Below are positions 8,236 to 19,352 of a DNA stretch of 64,000 nucleotides, piece after piece. Position numbers and translations under genes: made by a program. The notes beneath the pieces were generated by a model, which did no database searches, had not been told where the DNA came from, and was given only the letters and a program-made list of their open reading frames with translations. The stretch comes from Rhizobium terricola (GTDB lineage: Bacteria > Pseudomonadota > Alphaproteobacteria > Rhizobiales > Rhizobiaceae), in the NCBI RefSeq assembly GCF_012927355.1, contig NZ_JABBGK010000002.1, positions 62,001 to 126,000 of the forward strand, read 5' to 3'. Position 1 is the stretch's first letter; each line of letters opens with the position of its first letter.

Positions 8236-8561
8236 ATGAGCGGGATCCTGATGCTGAGTGCCGTCACGCGGCGGGAACGCAAGGACGCGACGAGCTACGT
8301 CTTCGACACGGTCAACCGCTTGGGTGGCTGGATCGATGACGTGCAAATGTATTCCAACATCATGAACACGGTGCGCCTGACCTTGCGGGCAGATGCCTAC
8401 CCTGCCCTTTTCACCGCACTCTCCGAGGGCGGCATCGTGCTCGATGACGAGGTCCGCGGGCCGTCAGGCAGCGACCCGGCAGCTGAGCTGATGGCAACCC
8501 TGCAGATCACCTTCATCCACGACGAACCGGATCTCAAGCGCGAGGTGCCGGCGGTTCCCGG

Positions 8562-8568
<7 letters not shown>
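8236..8568 (+). CDS. Small conserved hypothetical protein
   Basis: Product of 110 aa. The chosen ATG (8236) follows GCGGAAAGACCGGGA and opens with MSGILMLSAVTRRERKDAT; an upstream in-frame ATG at 8179 would overlap the divergent gene's promoter. The protein is soluble, with no signal or membrane segment, and ends with TFIHDEPDLKREVPAVPGY. It looks like a conserved rhizobial protein without assigned function. Its stop codon overlaps the 3' end of ppdK by 7 nt in convergent orientation, so the two genes share terminal DNA. I can name no catalytic residue or domain. Confidence 0.7.
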
Positions 8569-11240
<2,672 letters not shown>

Positions 11241-11333
11241 GCCTCATCTCCACCCAAACAGGCTTTTGCCCACGGTTTACAGCATATGTGACGGAATGAA
11301 AACGCCGCGGAGCGATGATTATGCTGCAATGCA

Positions 11334-12287
11334 TCATAAATGCGGCAGACGGTTAACCCCGGTTTCCGCGAGGTTCGGACCGGCGGCGGGCAAACCGTCG
11401 TCGGTCAGGCGCGCATTCACCTTCAGCCAGTCGAGAAACAGGCGGGCGTTCTTGGTCAGCTTGCCGTGGCGCGTATCATAGGGGCGGACGTGAAAACCGT
11501 CCTTGAAGACGAGGAAACCGGCAGGCGCGACAAGCGCGCCGCTTGCCAGTTCCTCCTCGACCAGGAAGCGCGGGGCGATGACCGCACCCATGCCCATGCG
11601 GGCGGCCTCGAAGGCAAGATAGGAATGGTCGTAGGACATCACCTTGCCCGCCTCCACCGCAATTCCGGTGAGGCGGGACCAGTTGTCCCAGACGATCTCG
11701 GCGCCGCGGCGGTCGATCCGGGTGGCGAAGGAGAGCACTCCGTCGGACAGGCTGCAACGGTGGGCTGGCGAGACCACCGGCCCCATATGCACATCGCCGA
11801 GCGACACGGCAAAAGGCTCCTCGGCCAGAGGCGAGAGAAGCCGGTCCCAGGACATCACGAGGTCCGGCGCGACCTCCAGCTCGCGGCTGCCGAGCGGGCC
11901 GACGAGACGAATCAGCACGTCGATGTCGGGATGGTCGAGGTTGAAGCGGGAGACCGTCGGGATGGCCCAGACCCTTGCGAAGGTCGCGCTGACGGCAATG
12001 GTCACGGTCGACTGGTCGGAGGCACCGGTCAGCGTCGCATAGGCACCACGCATCTCGTCAAAGGCGGCGGCGACCACCTTGGCAAAGGCGCGGCCACCCG
12101 GGGTCAGCACAAGGCCGGTGCCCTGCTTGCGAAACAGCTCGACGCCGGCATGGTCCTGCAACTGGTGCAACTGCTTGCTGACCGCGGAATGGGTGCGACC
12201 GAGCCGTGCGGCGGCGGCCGTGACCGAGCCCGTGCGGTGAACGGCGTCGAAGGCGAGCAATGACGACAGCGGAGGAAGGCGTTCCAT
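11334..12287 (-). CDS. LysR family transcriptional regulator (GcvA-like)
   Basis: Product of 317 aa. The N-terminal winged helix-turn-helix is typical: LSSLLAFDAVHRTGSVTAAA, then HSAVSKQLHQLQ, followed by LVLTPGGRAF. The effector-binding domain (about residues 90-300) with YLAFEAARMGMGA resembles GcvA-type regulators. It binds DNA near promoters and responds to a small ligand that cannot be named. It is read divergently from the DUF1127 gene at 12398 across 110 nt, and LysR proteins often regulate the divergent neighbour as well as themselves, so that gene is the first candidate target. Two cysteine-free ends and normal length suggest an intact protein. Confidence 0.92.
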   Translation of the reverse strand: MERLPPLSSLLAFDAVHRTGSVTAAAARLGRTHSAVSKQLHQLQDHAGVELFRKQGTGLVLTPGGRAFAKVVAAAFDEMRGAYATLTGASDQSTVTIAVSATFARVWAIPTVSRFNLDHPDIDVLIRLVGPLGSRELEVAPDLVMSWDRLLSPLAEEPFAVSLGDVHMGPVVSPAHRCSLSDGVLSFATRIDRRGAEIVWDNWSRLTGIAVEAGKVMSYDHSYLAFEAARMGMGAVIAPRFLVEEELASGALVAPAGFLVFKDGFHVRPYDTRHGKLTKNARLFLDWLKVNARLTDDGLPAAGPNLAETGVNRLPHL

Positions 12288-12397
12288 TTTCTCGCCTTGT
12301 GTAACTTTTTCTCACAGAATCTGATCTTATTATTCAATTTTTTCGGCGCGAAACAAGCGTATCCTTCGCGTATTGACACCGCGAGAGGCGCTTTCGG

Positions 12398-12652
12398 ATG
12401 ACGGGCACGATCCTGCAATTTCCTCATATCGCCGCAGGCGGGAAGCAAAGGGTGACATTCGACCTCGCCAGCAAGCGGCCGCTTCGGTCGGCCAACTTCA
12501 CCGCCACCCTCGGGCTCTGGCTGCGGCGATATGCGGAACGTCGCAAACTCGCCCGCGACCTTCAGACCTTCACCGACGAGATGCTTCGCGATTTCGGCAT
12601 CAGCCGGAGCGAGGCCGAGCGGATCGCCGCGACCCCGTTCTGGCGTGCCTGA
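12398..12652 (+). CDS. DUF1127 domain small protein
   Basis: Product of 84 aa. The C-terminal 45 residues are a clear DUF1127 domain: LWLRRYAERRKLARDL followed by LRDFGISRSEAERIA and the final aromatic FWR. In related alphaproteobacteria DUF1127 proteins of this size can take part in RNA turnover, phosphate/carbon metabolism or stress adaptation; shorter ones are only about 45 aa. The N-terminal 35 residues here have no recognised domain. It sits divergently from the LysR regulator, with an upstream AT-rich stretch, and may be controlled by it. Specific function unknown. Confidence 0.85.
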   Translation: MTGTILQFPHIAAGGKQRVTFDLASKRPLRSANFTATLGLWLRRYAERRKLARDLQTFTDEMLRDFGISRSEAERIAATPFWRA

Positions 12653-12742
12653 GGCGCTCACGCCGACACACACAGATGTGAGGTGCCTGACCGTACGGCG
12701 CGGTGTATGGCGGGGCTATCTTTAACCAGCCAGGACCGACCG

Positions 12743-13744
12743 ATGACGACCGCCCTTACCCGCCGCACCCTGCTCAGCCTTTGCGGGGGCGTGACGCTTG
12801 CCGGAGCCATGGCCGGCGCGCTCAGGGCCGAGGGTCTGACCTCGCCGGTCCCCGCCGTCCCGGCTGGCAGCCCTGCCCTTCCCTTTGCACTCACCACGCC
12901 GCTCCATGTCGGCGAGGTCTGTCTGAAGGCCAGAGATATCGGCCTGCTCAAGGGCTATTATCAAAAGATGCTCGGCTTCGAGATCCTTGCGGAAAGCGCC
13001 GATGAGGTGACGCTTGGCGCCGGCGGCACGCCGCTGCTTCATCTGGTCAGCCGACCGGAAGCCGATTTCGAGGCGGGCGGCGAGGCCGGGCTCTATCACA
13101 CCGCCTTCCTGATGCCGTCGCGGGCGGACCTTGCCCGCTGGCTGGTGCATGTGGCGATGAGCGACATTCCGCTGGTCGGATTTGCCGACCACAGCGTCAG
13201 CGAAGCCGTCTACCTCGCCGATCCGGAAGGCAACGGGATCGAGGTCTATTCCGACCGGTCGAAGGAAGGCTGGATCTGGAACGAGGGCCGCGTGACGATG
13301 GGCACCAAGGAACTCGACATCGAAGACATCCTGCAGAAGACCGGCACGCCGACCGACCGCAACACCTATGCCGGCATCCCGGCGGCGCTCCGGATCGGCC
13401 ATATCCACCTGCGCGTCGGGGCGCTCGAAGCGGCGCGCGGCTTCTATCAGGCCGGCATAGGCCTCGACGTCGTGGCCGGCGACGACCAGCGCGGCGCGAC
13501 CTTCCTGTCGTCCGGCCGCTATCACCACCATGTCGGCGCCAATGTCTGGGAAAGCGAGAATGCCGGCCAGCGCAAGGAGAACGCGACGGGCCTCGACTGG
13601 TTCTCGCTGTCGACCGCGGATGAAACACTCATCGCGGCGCGGCGTTCGGACCTTGCGGCCAAGGGGTTTGCCGTCACCGAGATCGAGGCCGGCATCGAGG
13701 CGAAGGATCCGTGGGGCACGCGGGTGAGACTGGTGAAGGCCTGA
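12743..13744 (+). CDS. Two-domain VOC family protein (CatE-like), exported
   Basis: Product of 333 aa. Residues 3-30 (TRRTLLSLCGGVTLAGAM) look like a signal peptide starting with a twin arginine, so export is possible. Two vicinal-oxygen-chelate modules follow, as in CatE/extradiol dioxygenase-like proteins: the first holds HVGEVCLKARD, YHTAFLMPSR and GNGIEVYSD, the second HIHLRVGAL and later YHHHVGANVW. The His and Glu residues at these spots are the usual metal ligands. Enzymes of this kind cleave aromatic diols or act as glyoxalase-like isomerases; the real substrate is not evident and an exported VOC protein is unusual. The start is the ATG at 12743. Confidence 0.85.
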   Translation: MTTALTRRTLLSLCGGVTLAGAMAGALRAEGLTSPVPAVPAGSPALPFALTTPLHVGEVCLKARDIGLLKGYYQKMLGFEILAESADEVTLGAGGTPLLHLVSRPEADFEAGGEAGLYHTAFLMPSRADLARWLVHVAMSDIPLVGFADHSVSEAVYLADPEGNGIEVYSDRSKEGWIWNEGRVTMGTKELDIEDILQKTGTPTDRNTYAGIPAALRIGHIHLRVGALEAARGFYQAGIGLDVVAGDDQRGATFLSSGRYHHHVGANVWESENAGQRKENATGLDWFSLSTADETLIAARRSDLAAKGFAVTEIEAGIEAKDPWGTRVRLVKA

Positions 13745-13781
13745 CCGAAGGGCCGCGGCTTCCGCCTGCCTCTGGCCGGCC

Positions 13782-14222
13782 CTAACGCAAGAGCGCGCCA
13801 AGTTCTTCGGCCGACGGATCGCCGAGCAACTTTTCACCGAGCTTGCGGTCGACGATCCGGGCCACCGCCCGCTTGCCGTCTTCGGAGAACAGCACGGAGA
13901 TCCGGCTTTCGTCGCAACGGCCCGCCTCGCAGGCCGTGAATAGCTGCATGGCAACGCCTCCGGTCTCGACGCGCGTCGAAGCGAGCGCGACGTAACGCGG
14001 CTGGCGGATCATGTTGCGCACCCAGGGCGGCAGACCGGGACGGCCCTTGATCAAGGCCTCAAGGGCTGCGCGATGGGGCTCTGAACTCGCGACAATGGCC
14101 GGAAGGAAGTTGCCGGACAGCACCGGCTCGGCGGCGTGTGATGCGAGCGGCCAAAGCACGGACAAGCCGAGGCCGAACAATACCGCCCCAACCGTCCATC
14201 CGCGATGTCGCCTGCCTGCCAT
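13782..14222 (-). CDS. Ivy-like (lysozyme inhibitor family) exported protein
   Basis: Product of 146 aa from the ATG at 14222, which has a good GGAGAGGG ribosome site. Residues 1-31 are a signal peptide ending in LASHAAEP. The mature part, VLSGNFLPAIVASSE onward, WVRNMI and VALASTRVETGG, resembles the Ivy family of periplasmic inhibitors of C-type lysozyme. The key exposed loop of Ivy is CKPHDC; here it reads CEAGRC, keeping the C-x4-C disulphide but lacking the histidine that blocks lysozyme. The protein may therefore not inhibit the usual enzyme. It is convergent with the VOC gene. The family call rests on pattern only. Confidence 0.7.
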   Translation of the reverse strand: MAGRRHRGWTVGAVLFGLGLSVLWPLASHAAEPVLSGNFLPAIVASSEPHRAALEALIKGRPGLPPWVRNMIRQPRYVALASTRVETGGVAMQLFTACEAGRCDESRISVLFSEDGKRAVARIVDRKLGEKLLGDPSAEELGALLR

Positions 14223-14386
14223 TCCGCGCCGACCCTCTCCCGCCGATTCGCACCGTCGATCCTGCGAACATCTTTTCGCGAAGAGGCCGGGATGGGAAGA
14301 CGGAGTTTCGGCAAACGGTGCCGAGGCCTCGACGTGATTGGAAAAGCGGGATGTTCGGGGCCGCATCATAGCGCGGCCCCGTGCAG

Positions 14387-15142
14387 TCAGACGATGGAGC
14401 TATCGACGATGACCATCGGGCGGCTCAACGAGCAGCGTTCAACCCGGGCATCGACCCGGTAGATGTCGCGCAGCATCTCGCGGGTGATGACCTCTTCCGA
14501 AGGCCCGCTCGCCACCAGCCGGCCATCGGCGATGACCAGCGTACGCTCGCAGTAGCGCAGCGCGTGGTTCAGGTCGTGGAGCGCGATCATCACCGCCATG
14601 CCGGTGCGCTCGGCGAGCGACGACATGTAGGTCAGCACCTCGATCTGGCGATAGAGGTCGAGCGCGGAGGTCGGTTCGTCCATCAGCAGGATTTCCGGCT
14701 TGCGGATCAACGCCTGGGCGATCGCCACGAGCTGGCGCTGGCCGCCCGACAGTTCGCCGAGGTTGCGGAAGGCCCAGGGCGTGATTTTCAGCGAGGCCAG
14801 CACCCGATCGATATCGGACAGTTCGTCGTCGGCCACCTGCCAGCCGGAGCCCTGCTTGGCCGCCATCAGCACCGATTCATAGACGGAAAGAACCGCGTTG
14901 CAGGCGGTATCCTGGGGCATGTAAGAAATGCCGGCATCGCCCTTTTCACCCTCGACCACGACGACCGTTCCGGTGCCCTTGGCAAGCCCGGCGATCCTCT
15001 TCAGGAAGCTCGACTTGCCCGCGGCATTCGGCCCGATCACGGCGGTCAGCCCACCGGGAGAGGGGATTTCGGCGCTGACGCCGGAGACGATCTCGGTCCG
15101 TCCGTATCGGACGGAGAGATCCTGCATCGCCAGGCCTACCAT
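14387..15142 (-). CDS. ABC transporter ATP-binding protein, iron-siderophore type
   Basis: Product of 251 aa. All ATPase motifs are visible: Walker A GPNAAGKSS (37-45), signature LSGGQRQ (about 131-137), Walker B ILLMDEPTSALD and the switch His in ALHDLNHA. The layout resembles FepC/FhuC/BtuD partners of FecCD permeases. The start overlaps the 3' end of the permease gene by 7 nt, so both are in one operon: binding protein, permease, ATPase. It powers import across the inner membrane of an iron chelate or similar ligand. Regulated with the others from the iron-box promoter at 17384-17398. No outer-membrane TonB receptor gene is in this window. Confidence 0.93.
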   Translation of the reverse strand: MVGLAMQDLSVRYGRTEIVSGVSAEIPSPGGLTAVIGPNAAGKSSFLKRIAGLAKGTGTVVVVEGEKGDAGISYMPQDTACNAVLSVYESVLMAAKQGSGWQVADDELSDIDRVLASLKITPWAFRNLGELSGGQRQLVAIAQALIRKPEILLMDEPTSALDLYRQIEVLTYMSSLAERTGMAVMIALHDLNHALRYCERTLVIADGRLVASGPSEEVITREMLRDIYRVDARVERCSLSRPMVIVDSSIV

Positions 15143-16203
15143 GCGCGCCTCCGCTGGGTGAAAATCAGAACGAAGAAAAAGGGCACGCCGACAAGCGCGG
15201 TGATGACCCCGATCGGCAGAACGGCACCCGGGATGATCGACTTGCTGACCACCGAGGTCGCCGACAAGAGCAGCGCGCCGCAGATGACCGAGGCCGGCAG
15301 GAAGAAGCGCTGATCCTCGCCGACAAGCATGCGGGCGATGTGGGGGCCGACGAGACCGACGAAGCCGATGGTGCCGACGAAGGAGACCGGGATGGCGGCG
15401 AGCAGCGCGACGACCAGCAGCGTCGTCAGCCTCAGTCGGCCGACATTGACGCCGAGGCTCGCGGCCTTTTCGTCGCCCATGCGCAGCGCGGTCAGCTGCC
15501 AGGCATTGCGGGCAAAGAGCGGAACCGCGACGACCAGCATGACGCCGGTGACCGCGACCTTGAGCCAGGTCGCCTTGGTGAGGCTGCCCATGGTCCAGAA
15601 GACGACGGCGGCGAGCGCCTGTTCGGAGGCAAGGTATTCGAGGAGCGAAAGGGCCGCATTGAAGGTGAAGACGAGCGCAATGCCGAGCAGCACGATGGTC
15701 TCGACCGTGACGCCCCTCAGCGTCGAGGCGAAATGGATGAAGAGTGCTGCGAGCATGGCCATGATGAAGGCGTTGATCGGCACCATCAGGTGAACCGCAA
15801 TCGGCACCAGCGAAACGCCGGCGACCAGACCGAGGGCCGCGCCAAAGCTCGCGGCGGCGGAAATGCCGAGCGTGAAGGGGCTGGCGAGCGGATTGGCGAG
15901 GATGGTCTGCATCTGCGCGCCGGCGAGCGACAGCGACGCACCGACGGTGACCGCCATCAGGGCGATCGGCATGCGGATGTCCCAGATCACCACCTGCTGC
16001 TGGATGTCGACGCTGTCCTTCGAGAAGAGCGCGGTCAGCACCTGGGCGATCGTATAGTTGGCCGGCCCGAGCGCCATGTCGGCGGCGACCGACACGAAGA
16101 GCAGACAGCAGAGCCCGGCGATCAGCAGGATGCGCCTGTAGGACAGGGCGCGGTAAAGACCGCGCCCTTCCTTGATCGTCTCGTTGGTGACAGCGAGCGC
16201 CAT
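15136..16203 (-). CDS. FecCD family ABC transporter permease
   Basis: Product of 355 aa with about nine to ten membrane spans, the usual form of FecCD/BtuC-type permeases. Typical family segments are seen: VTVGASLSLAGAQMQTILANPLASPFTLGIS near the middle, GTIGFVGLVGPHIAR (the ATPase coupling loop) and GAVLPIGVITALVGVPFF at the end. It forms the inner-membrane channel of the importer with its neighbours. The gene begins 1 nt after the binding protein's stop and overlaps the ATPase gene. Only one permease gene exists, so the channel is presumably a homodimer. The substrate class (ferric siderophore or related complex) is inferred from the family and from the iron box. Confidence 0.93.
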   Translation of the reverse strand: MALAVTNETIKEGRGLYRALSYRRILLIAGLCCLLFVSVAADMALGPANYTIAQVLTALFSKDSVDIQQQVVIWDIRMPIALMAVTVGASLSLAGAQMQTILANPLASPFTLGISAAASFGAALGLVAGVSLVPIAVHLMVPINAFIMAMLAALFIHFASTLRGVTVETIVLLGIALVFTFNAALSLLEYLASEQALAAVVFWTMGSLTKATWLKVAVTGVMLVVAVPLFARNAWQLTALRMGDEKAASLGVNVGRLRLTTLLVVALLAAIPVSFVGTIGFVGLVGPHIARMLVGEDQRFFLPASVICGALLLSATSVVSKSIIPGAVLPIGVITALVGVPFFFVLIFTQRRRAW

Positions 16204-16204
16204 G

Positions 16205-17344
16205 TCAGTTTCCTGCGTTCAGGGAGACCCAGTAGCCCGGGCGATAATCGACGGGCAGGAAGCGCTCGTGCAGGGTGCGGAAGGTCTGGTCGGGATCGAG
16301 ATCCTTGAACAGGTCCGGATGCAGCCACTTGGCGATCTGCTGGACAGCGACGAACTGGTAGGGGTTGTTGTAGAACTGGTGCCAGATCGCATGGACATTG
16401 CCGTCCTTGACCGCCTTGATGCCGGTGAAGGCGGGGCGTTCGGTCAGCTTTGCGAGCTTTTCCGCGCTCTTGGCGGCATCCGCGCCGGGGCCGACGCCGA
16501 CCCATGCGCCGCCGGGAACGTAGAGCTCCCAGTTGGCGCCGGTCACGATGACCTGGTCCGGGTTCGAAGCGATGATCTGTTCCGGATTGACGGTACCGAA
16601 GGTGCCCGGGATGAACTCGGAGGCCATGTTCTTACCGCCGGCGAGTTCGACCATCTGGCCGAAATTCTCGTTGCCGAAGGACATGCAGCAATCGTCGGAG
16701 TAACCGCCGGCGCGCTCCATGAAGACGTTCGGGCGTTTCAGGTCCGTGGCCTTGGCGATCACGTCGGTGACCTTGGCGATCTCGGCGGCGCGGAAGGCGA
16801 TGAAGTCCTCGGCGCGGGCTTCCTTGCCGAACAGCTTGCCGATCAGGCGCATCGACGGCTCGGTATTGAGCATCGGCTTTTCACGGAAGTCGACATAGAC
16901 CAGAGGGATGCCGACCTTGCCGAGCTTCTCGATATAGCCGGCTTCCTCGGTCGCGGTCTTGGCGTCGATGTTCATGATGATGACGTCGGGCTTCAGCGCC
17001 ACGGCCTGCTCGATGTCGAAGGTGCCGTCCTTCATGCCGCCGAAGGTCGGCAGCTTTTCCATTTCCGGATACTTCTCGAGGTAGGCGTTGTAACCGTCGA
17101 GGTCAGCCTTCTTGAAGTCGTCGCGCCAACCGACGATGCGCTTGAACGGCGCCTCGGCATCGAGGGCGGCGACGAAATACATCTGGCGGCCTTCGCCAAG
17201 AATGACGTGCTCGACGGGCACCGAGACCTCGACTTCACGGCCGGTGATGTCGGTGAGCTTGACCTTGTCCTGAGCCAAGGCAGCGCCCGAAAAAAGCACA
17301 GCAAGGCCCAGGGCGGCTGACGCCACCTTGTTGAAGATATTCAT
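16205..17344 (-). CDS. ABC transporter periplasmic substrate-binding protein (FecB-like)
   Basis: Product of 379 aa, with a Sec signal peptide (residues 1-24, ending GAALAQ). The mature part has the class III binding-protein layout: LTDITGREVEV at the start, IEQAVALKPDVIIM in the first lobe, then MLNTEPSMRLIGKLFGKEARA in the linker-helix region. It is long for the family (about 300-330 is usual), with extra segments such as SDDCCMSFGNE. The double Cys is unusual in a soluble periplasmic protein. It binds an iron-chelate-type ligand and delivers it to the permease. Ribosome site CTGGAG lies just before the ATG; the promoter with an IRO box is 27-55 nt upstream. Confidence 0.9.
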   Translation of the reverse strand: MNIFNKVASAALGLAVLFSGAALAQDKVKLTDITGREVEVSVPVEHVILGEGRQMYFVAALDAEAPFKRIVGWRDDFKKADLDGYNAYLEKYPEMEKLPTFGGMKDGTFDIEQAVALKPDVIIMNIDAKTATEEAGYIEKLGKVGIPLVYVDFREKPMLNTEPSMRLIGKLFGKEARAEDFIAFRAAEIAKVTDVIAKATDLKRPNVFMERAGGYSDDCCMSFGNENFGQMVELAGGKNMASEFIPGTFGTVNPEQIIASNPDQVIVTGANWELYVPGGAWVGVGPGADAAKSAEKLAKLTERPAFTGIKAVKDGNVHAIWHQFYNNPYQFVAVQQIAKWLHPDLFKDLDPDQTFRTLHERFLPVDYRPGYWVSLNAGN

Positions 17345-17383
17345 GTTTTTCTCCAGATCAATTTTTTGCTGGAATAGATTTCA

Positions 17384-17398
17384 TGACCTTTACAGTCA
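17384..17398. promoter_or_regulatory. IRO-box (RirA-type) between divergent iron genes
   Basis: TGACCTTTACAGTCA matches the IRO-box consensus TGA-N9-TCA exactly. On the minus strand it overlaps the -35 TTGACT (17399-17394), 17 nt before TATTCC (17376-17371), which would drive the importer operon. On the plus strand it overlaps TTTACA (17389-17394), 16 nt before TATAAC (17411-17416), for the methyltransferase gene. RirA-bound DNA here would block both promoters when iron is plentiful (inference from the known Rhizobium regulator). Confidence 0.7.
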
Positions 17399-17449
17399 AG
17401 AATTATCTTTTATAACGTTTCCAAACTTTAGGATTTTCGGAGCTACAGA

Positions 17450-18247
17450 ATGAACCTGGTCAGCAATTACAGCCTGCGCGACGAGATCAAGGCCTACTGG
17501 TCGGAACGGGCGGCAACCTTCGACGAACAGCCAGGACACGAGATCTTTTCCGAAGGCGAGCGGGCCGCCTGGCAGGCGCTGTTCCTCAAGCATCTCGGCC
17601 GCGGTGATGGCAGGGCGGCGCTGGATCTGGCCTGCGGCACGGCGGTGATTTCCCACCTGCTCGACGATATCGGCTTTCGTGTCACCGGCATCGACTGGGC
17701 GGAACCAATGCTCGAGCGCGCCCGCAAGAAGGCGGCGACCCGCAAGCGGAAGATCGAATTCGTGCTCGGCGATGCGGAAGTGACGATGGAGCCGGACAAT
17801 TCCGCCGATGTCATCACTAACCGCCATCTGGTGTGGACGCTGGTCAACCCGGCGGCGGCCTTCAGCGAATGGCACCGCATCCTGAAGCCCGGCGGAAAGC
17901 TGCTGGTGATCGACGGAGACTTCGTCAATCCCGGCCCCCTTTCGCGGTTGATCTCGCGGCTGTCCGCGCTTGGCCAGAGGCTCGGTCTCGTCAAGGCCGA
18001 CAAGCGCCACGGCCCCGGCGCGCTTGCCGAGACGCACCGCAGCATCCTGTCCCGCGTCTATTTTTCCGACGGCGCGCGGGCCGACCAGGTGGTGCGACTG
18101 CTCGAGGAGGCCGGCTTCACCGACATTCGGGTCGACTACGACCTGAAGGCGATACACCGCGAGCAGCGCCGGAACTTCTCCCTGCTGAAAGGGCTGGAGC
18201 GTGCCACGCAGCATCGCTACGCGATCTCGGCCGTCAAGAAGGCCTGA
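17450..18247 (+). CDS. Class I SAM-dependent methyltransferase
   Basis: Product of 265 aa. The Rossmann-type methyltransferase core is clear: motif I ALDLACGTAVISHLL (about residues 61-75), acidic residue in TGIDWAEPM, then FVLGDAEV and the post-motif LKPGGKLLVIDGDFV. It resembles UbiE/small-molecule methyltransferases rather than rRNA enzymes. It is read divergently from the iron-chelate importer, with 105 nt between the start codons, and shares one IRO box, so it is probably made when iron is short. A role in altering the imported iron chelate is possible but is inference; the substrate is unknown. The ribosome site CGGAG precedes the ATG. Confidence 0.88.
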   Translation: MNLVSNYSLRDEIKAYWSERAATFDEQPGHEIFSEGERAAWQALFLKHLGRGDGRAALDLACGTAVISHLLDDIGFRVTGIDWAEPMLERARKKAATRKRKIEFVLGDAEVTMEPDNSADVITNRHLVWTLVNPAAAFSEWHRILKPGGKLLVIDGDFVNPGPLSRLISRLSALGQRLGLVKADKRHGPGALAETHRSILSRVYFSDGARADQVVRLLEEAGFTDIRVDYDLKAIHREQRRNFSLLKGLERATQHRYAISAVKKA

Positions 18248-18400
18248 GGTGCGCCGACGGGCAGACGCGGGCCGCGCCCCTTGCGTCTGCAGCAGAAACC
18301 GAGGAATTGAACGCTTTCGAAGGCTGTAGTTTATTCATATTTCATGGTTGCCACATATAGTGGCAGCCTGAATTCATGAGACAGAAGGATCGGGCGCGCC

Positions 18401-19312
18401 GTGTATGGAGAGCAAATTACCGAGAAACTCGCGGAACTCCGCGAGGACTCGGCTGCCCTTATCGCGGTCTATGATCCTGACGATCGTCTCCGCTATGCGA
18501 ACGCCGCTTTTCGCGACACCTATCATGTCGAACCGGGAGAAACCCCGACCTGGGCGGAACTGATGCGCCGCAATTGGCTTGCCGGACGCGGTGCCATCAT
18601 TGCCCACCCCGACATGGAGGCATGGCTCGCCTCGGCCATTTCTCGACGCGGCAAGGTCAAGCGCCGCGCCTTCGAGAGCGACCTCGTCGACGGGCGCTGG
18701 CTGTGGATCGTCGAAACCGTTCACGCCGACGGCTGGATGCTGTTCCTTGCGACCGACATCACCGAGCTCAGGCGCGAGGAGCGCGAACTGCGCCAGCTGC
18801 GCGACTTCGCCACCCGTGCCTCGCAGACCGACGAGCTCACGGAAATCTCCAATCGCCGCCACATGTGGTCCATGCTGGAAACCCTGCTGAAAGGCGAGCA
18901 CGTCTCGGGATCGCGCGAAGGCTGCCTCTGCCTCTTCGACCTCGACTTCTTCAAGCAGATCAACGACCGCTACGGTCACCAGGCCGGTGACCGGGTTCTG
19001 ATCGACTTTTCCCGCACGGTGCAAAACAGCATCCGGCTGCGCGACGGCTTCGGCCGCATCGGCGGCGAGGAGTTCATGCTGCTGATGCCGGACACCTCGA
19101 TTGCCAACGCCAAGAAAATCATCGACCGGCTGTTTGACGCCGTGCACCAGCGTCGCCCCTTGAGCAATGCGCCGGACTTTTCCTACACGTTTTCTGCCGG
19201 TCTCGCCGAGATCCGGGCGGACGACACCGCCGAGGCGGTCTATTCTCGAGCTGATCTGGCACTCTACACGGCCAAGCACGAAGGCCGCGACCGGCTCACC
19301 CTGGCAGCCTGA
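18401..19312 (+). CDS. PAS-GGDEF diguanylate cyclase
   Basis: Product of 303 aa from a GTG at 18401. Residues 10-125 form a PAS-like sensor domain (RYANAAFRDTYHV; WIVETVHADGWML) with no membrane segment, so this is a cytosolic sensor. After a short coiled region the GGDEF domain starts at DELTEISNRRHM. Its active site is GGEEF at 221-225, a functional variant, and RLRD five residues before it matches the inhibitory I-site RxxD. It should make c-di-GMP from two GTP, with product inhibition. Gene neighbours (methyltransferase, smc on the other strand) give no clue to its signal. No EAL domain follows. Confidence 0.93.
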   Translation: MYGEQITEKLAELREDSAALIAVYDPDDRLRYANAAFRDTYHVEPGETPTWAELMRRNWLAGRGAIIAHPDMEAWLASAISRRGKVKRRAFESDLVDGRWLWIVETVHADGWMLFLATDITELRREERELRQLRDFATRASQTDELTEISNRRHMWSMLETLLKGEHVSGSREGCLCLFDLDFFKQINDRYGHQAGDRVLIDFSRTVQNSIRLRDGFGRIGGEEFMLLMPDTSIANAKKIIDRLFDAVHQRRPLSNAPDFSYTFSAGLAEIRADDTAEAVYSRADLALYTAKHEGRDRLTLAA

Positions 19313-19352
19313 CGCGGCGGGTCGACGCCTCCCCCCATTCCCGCAAAACGAC

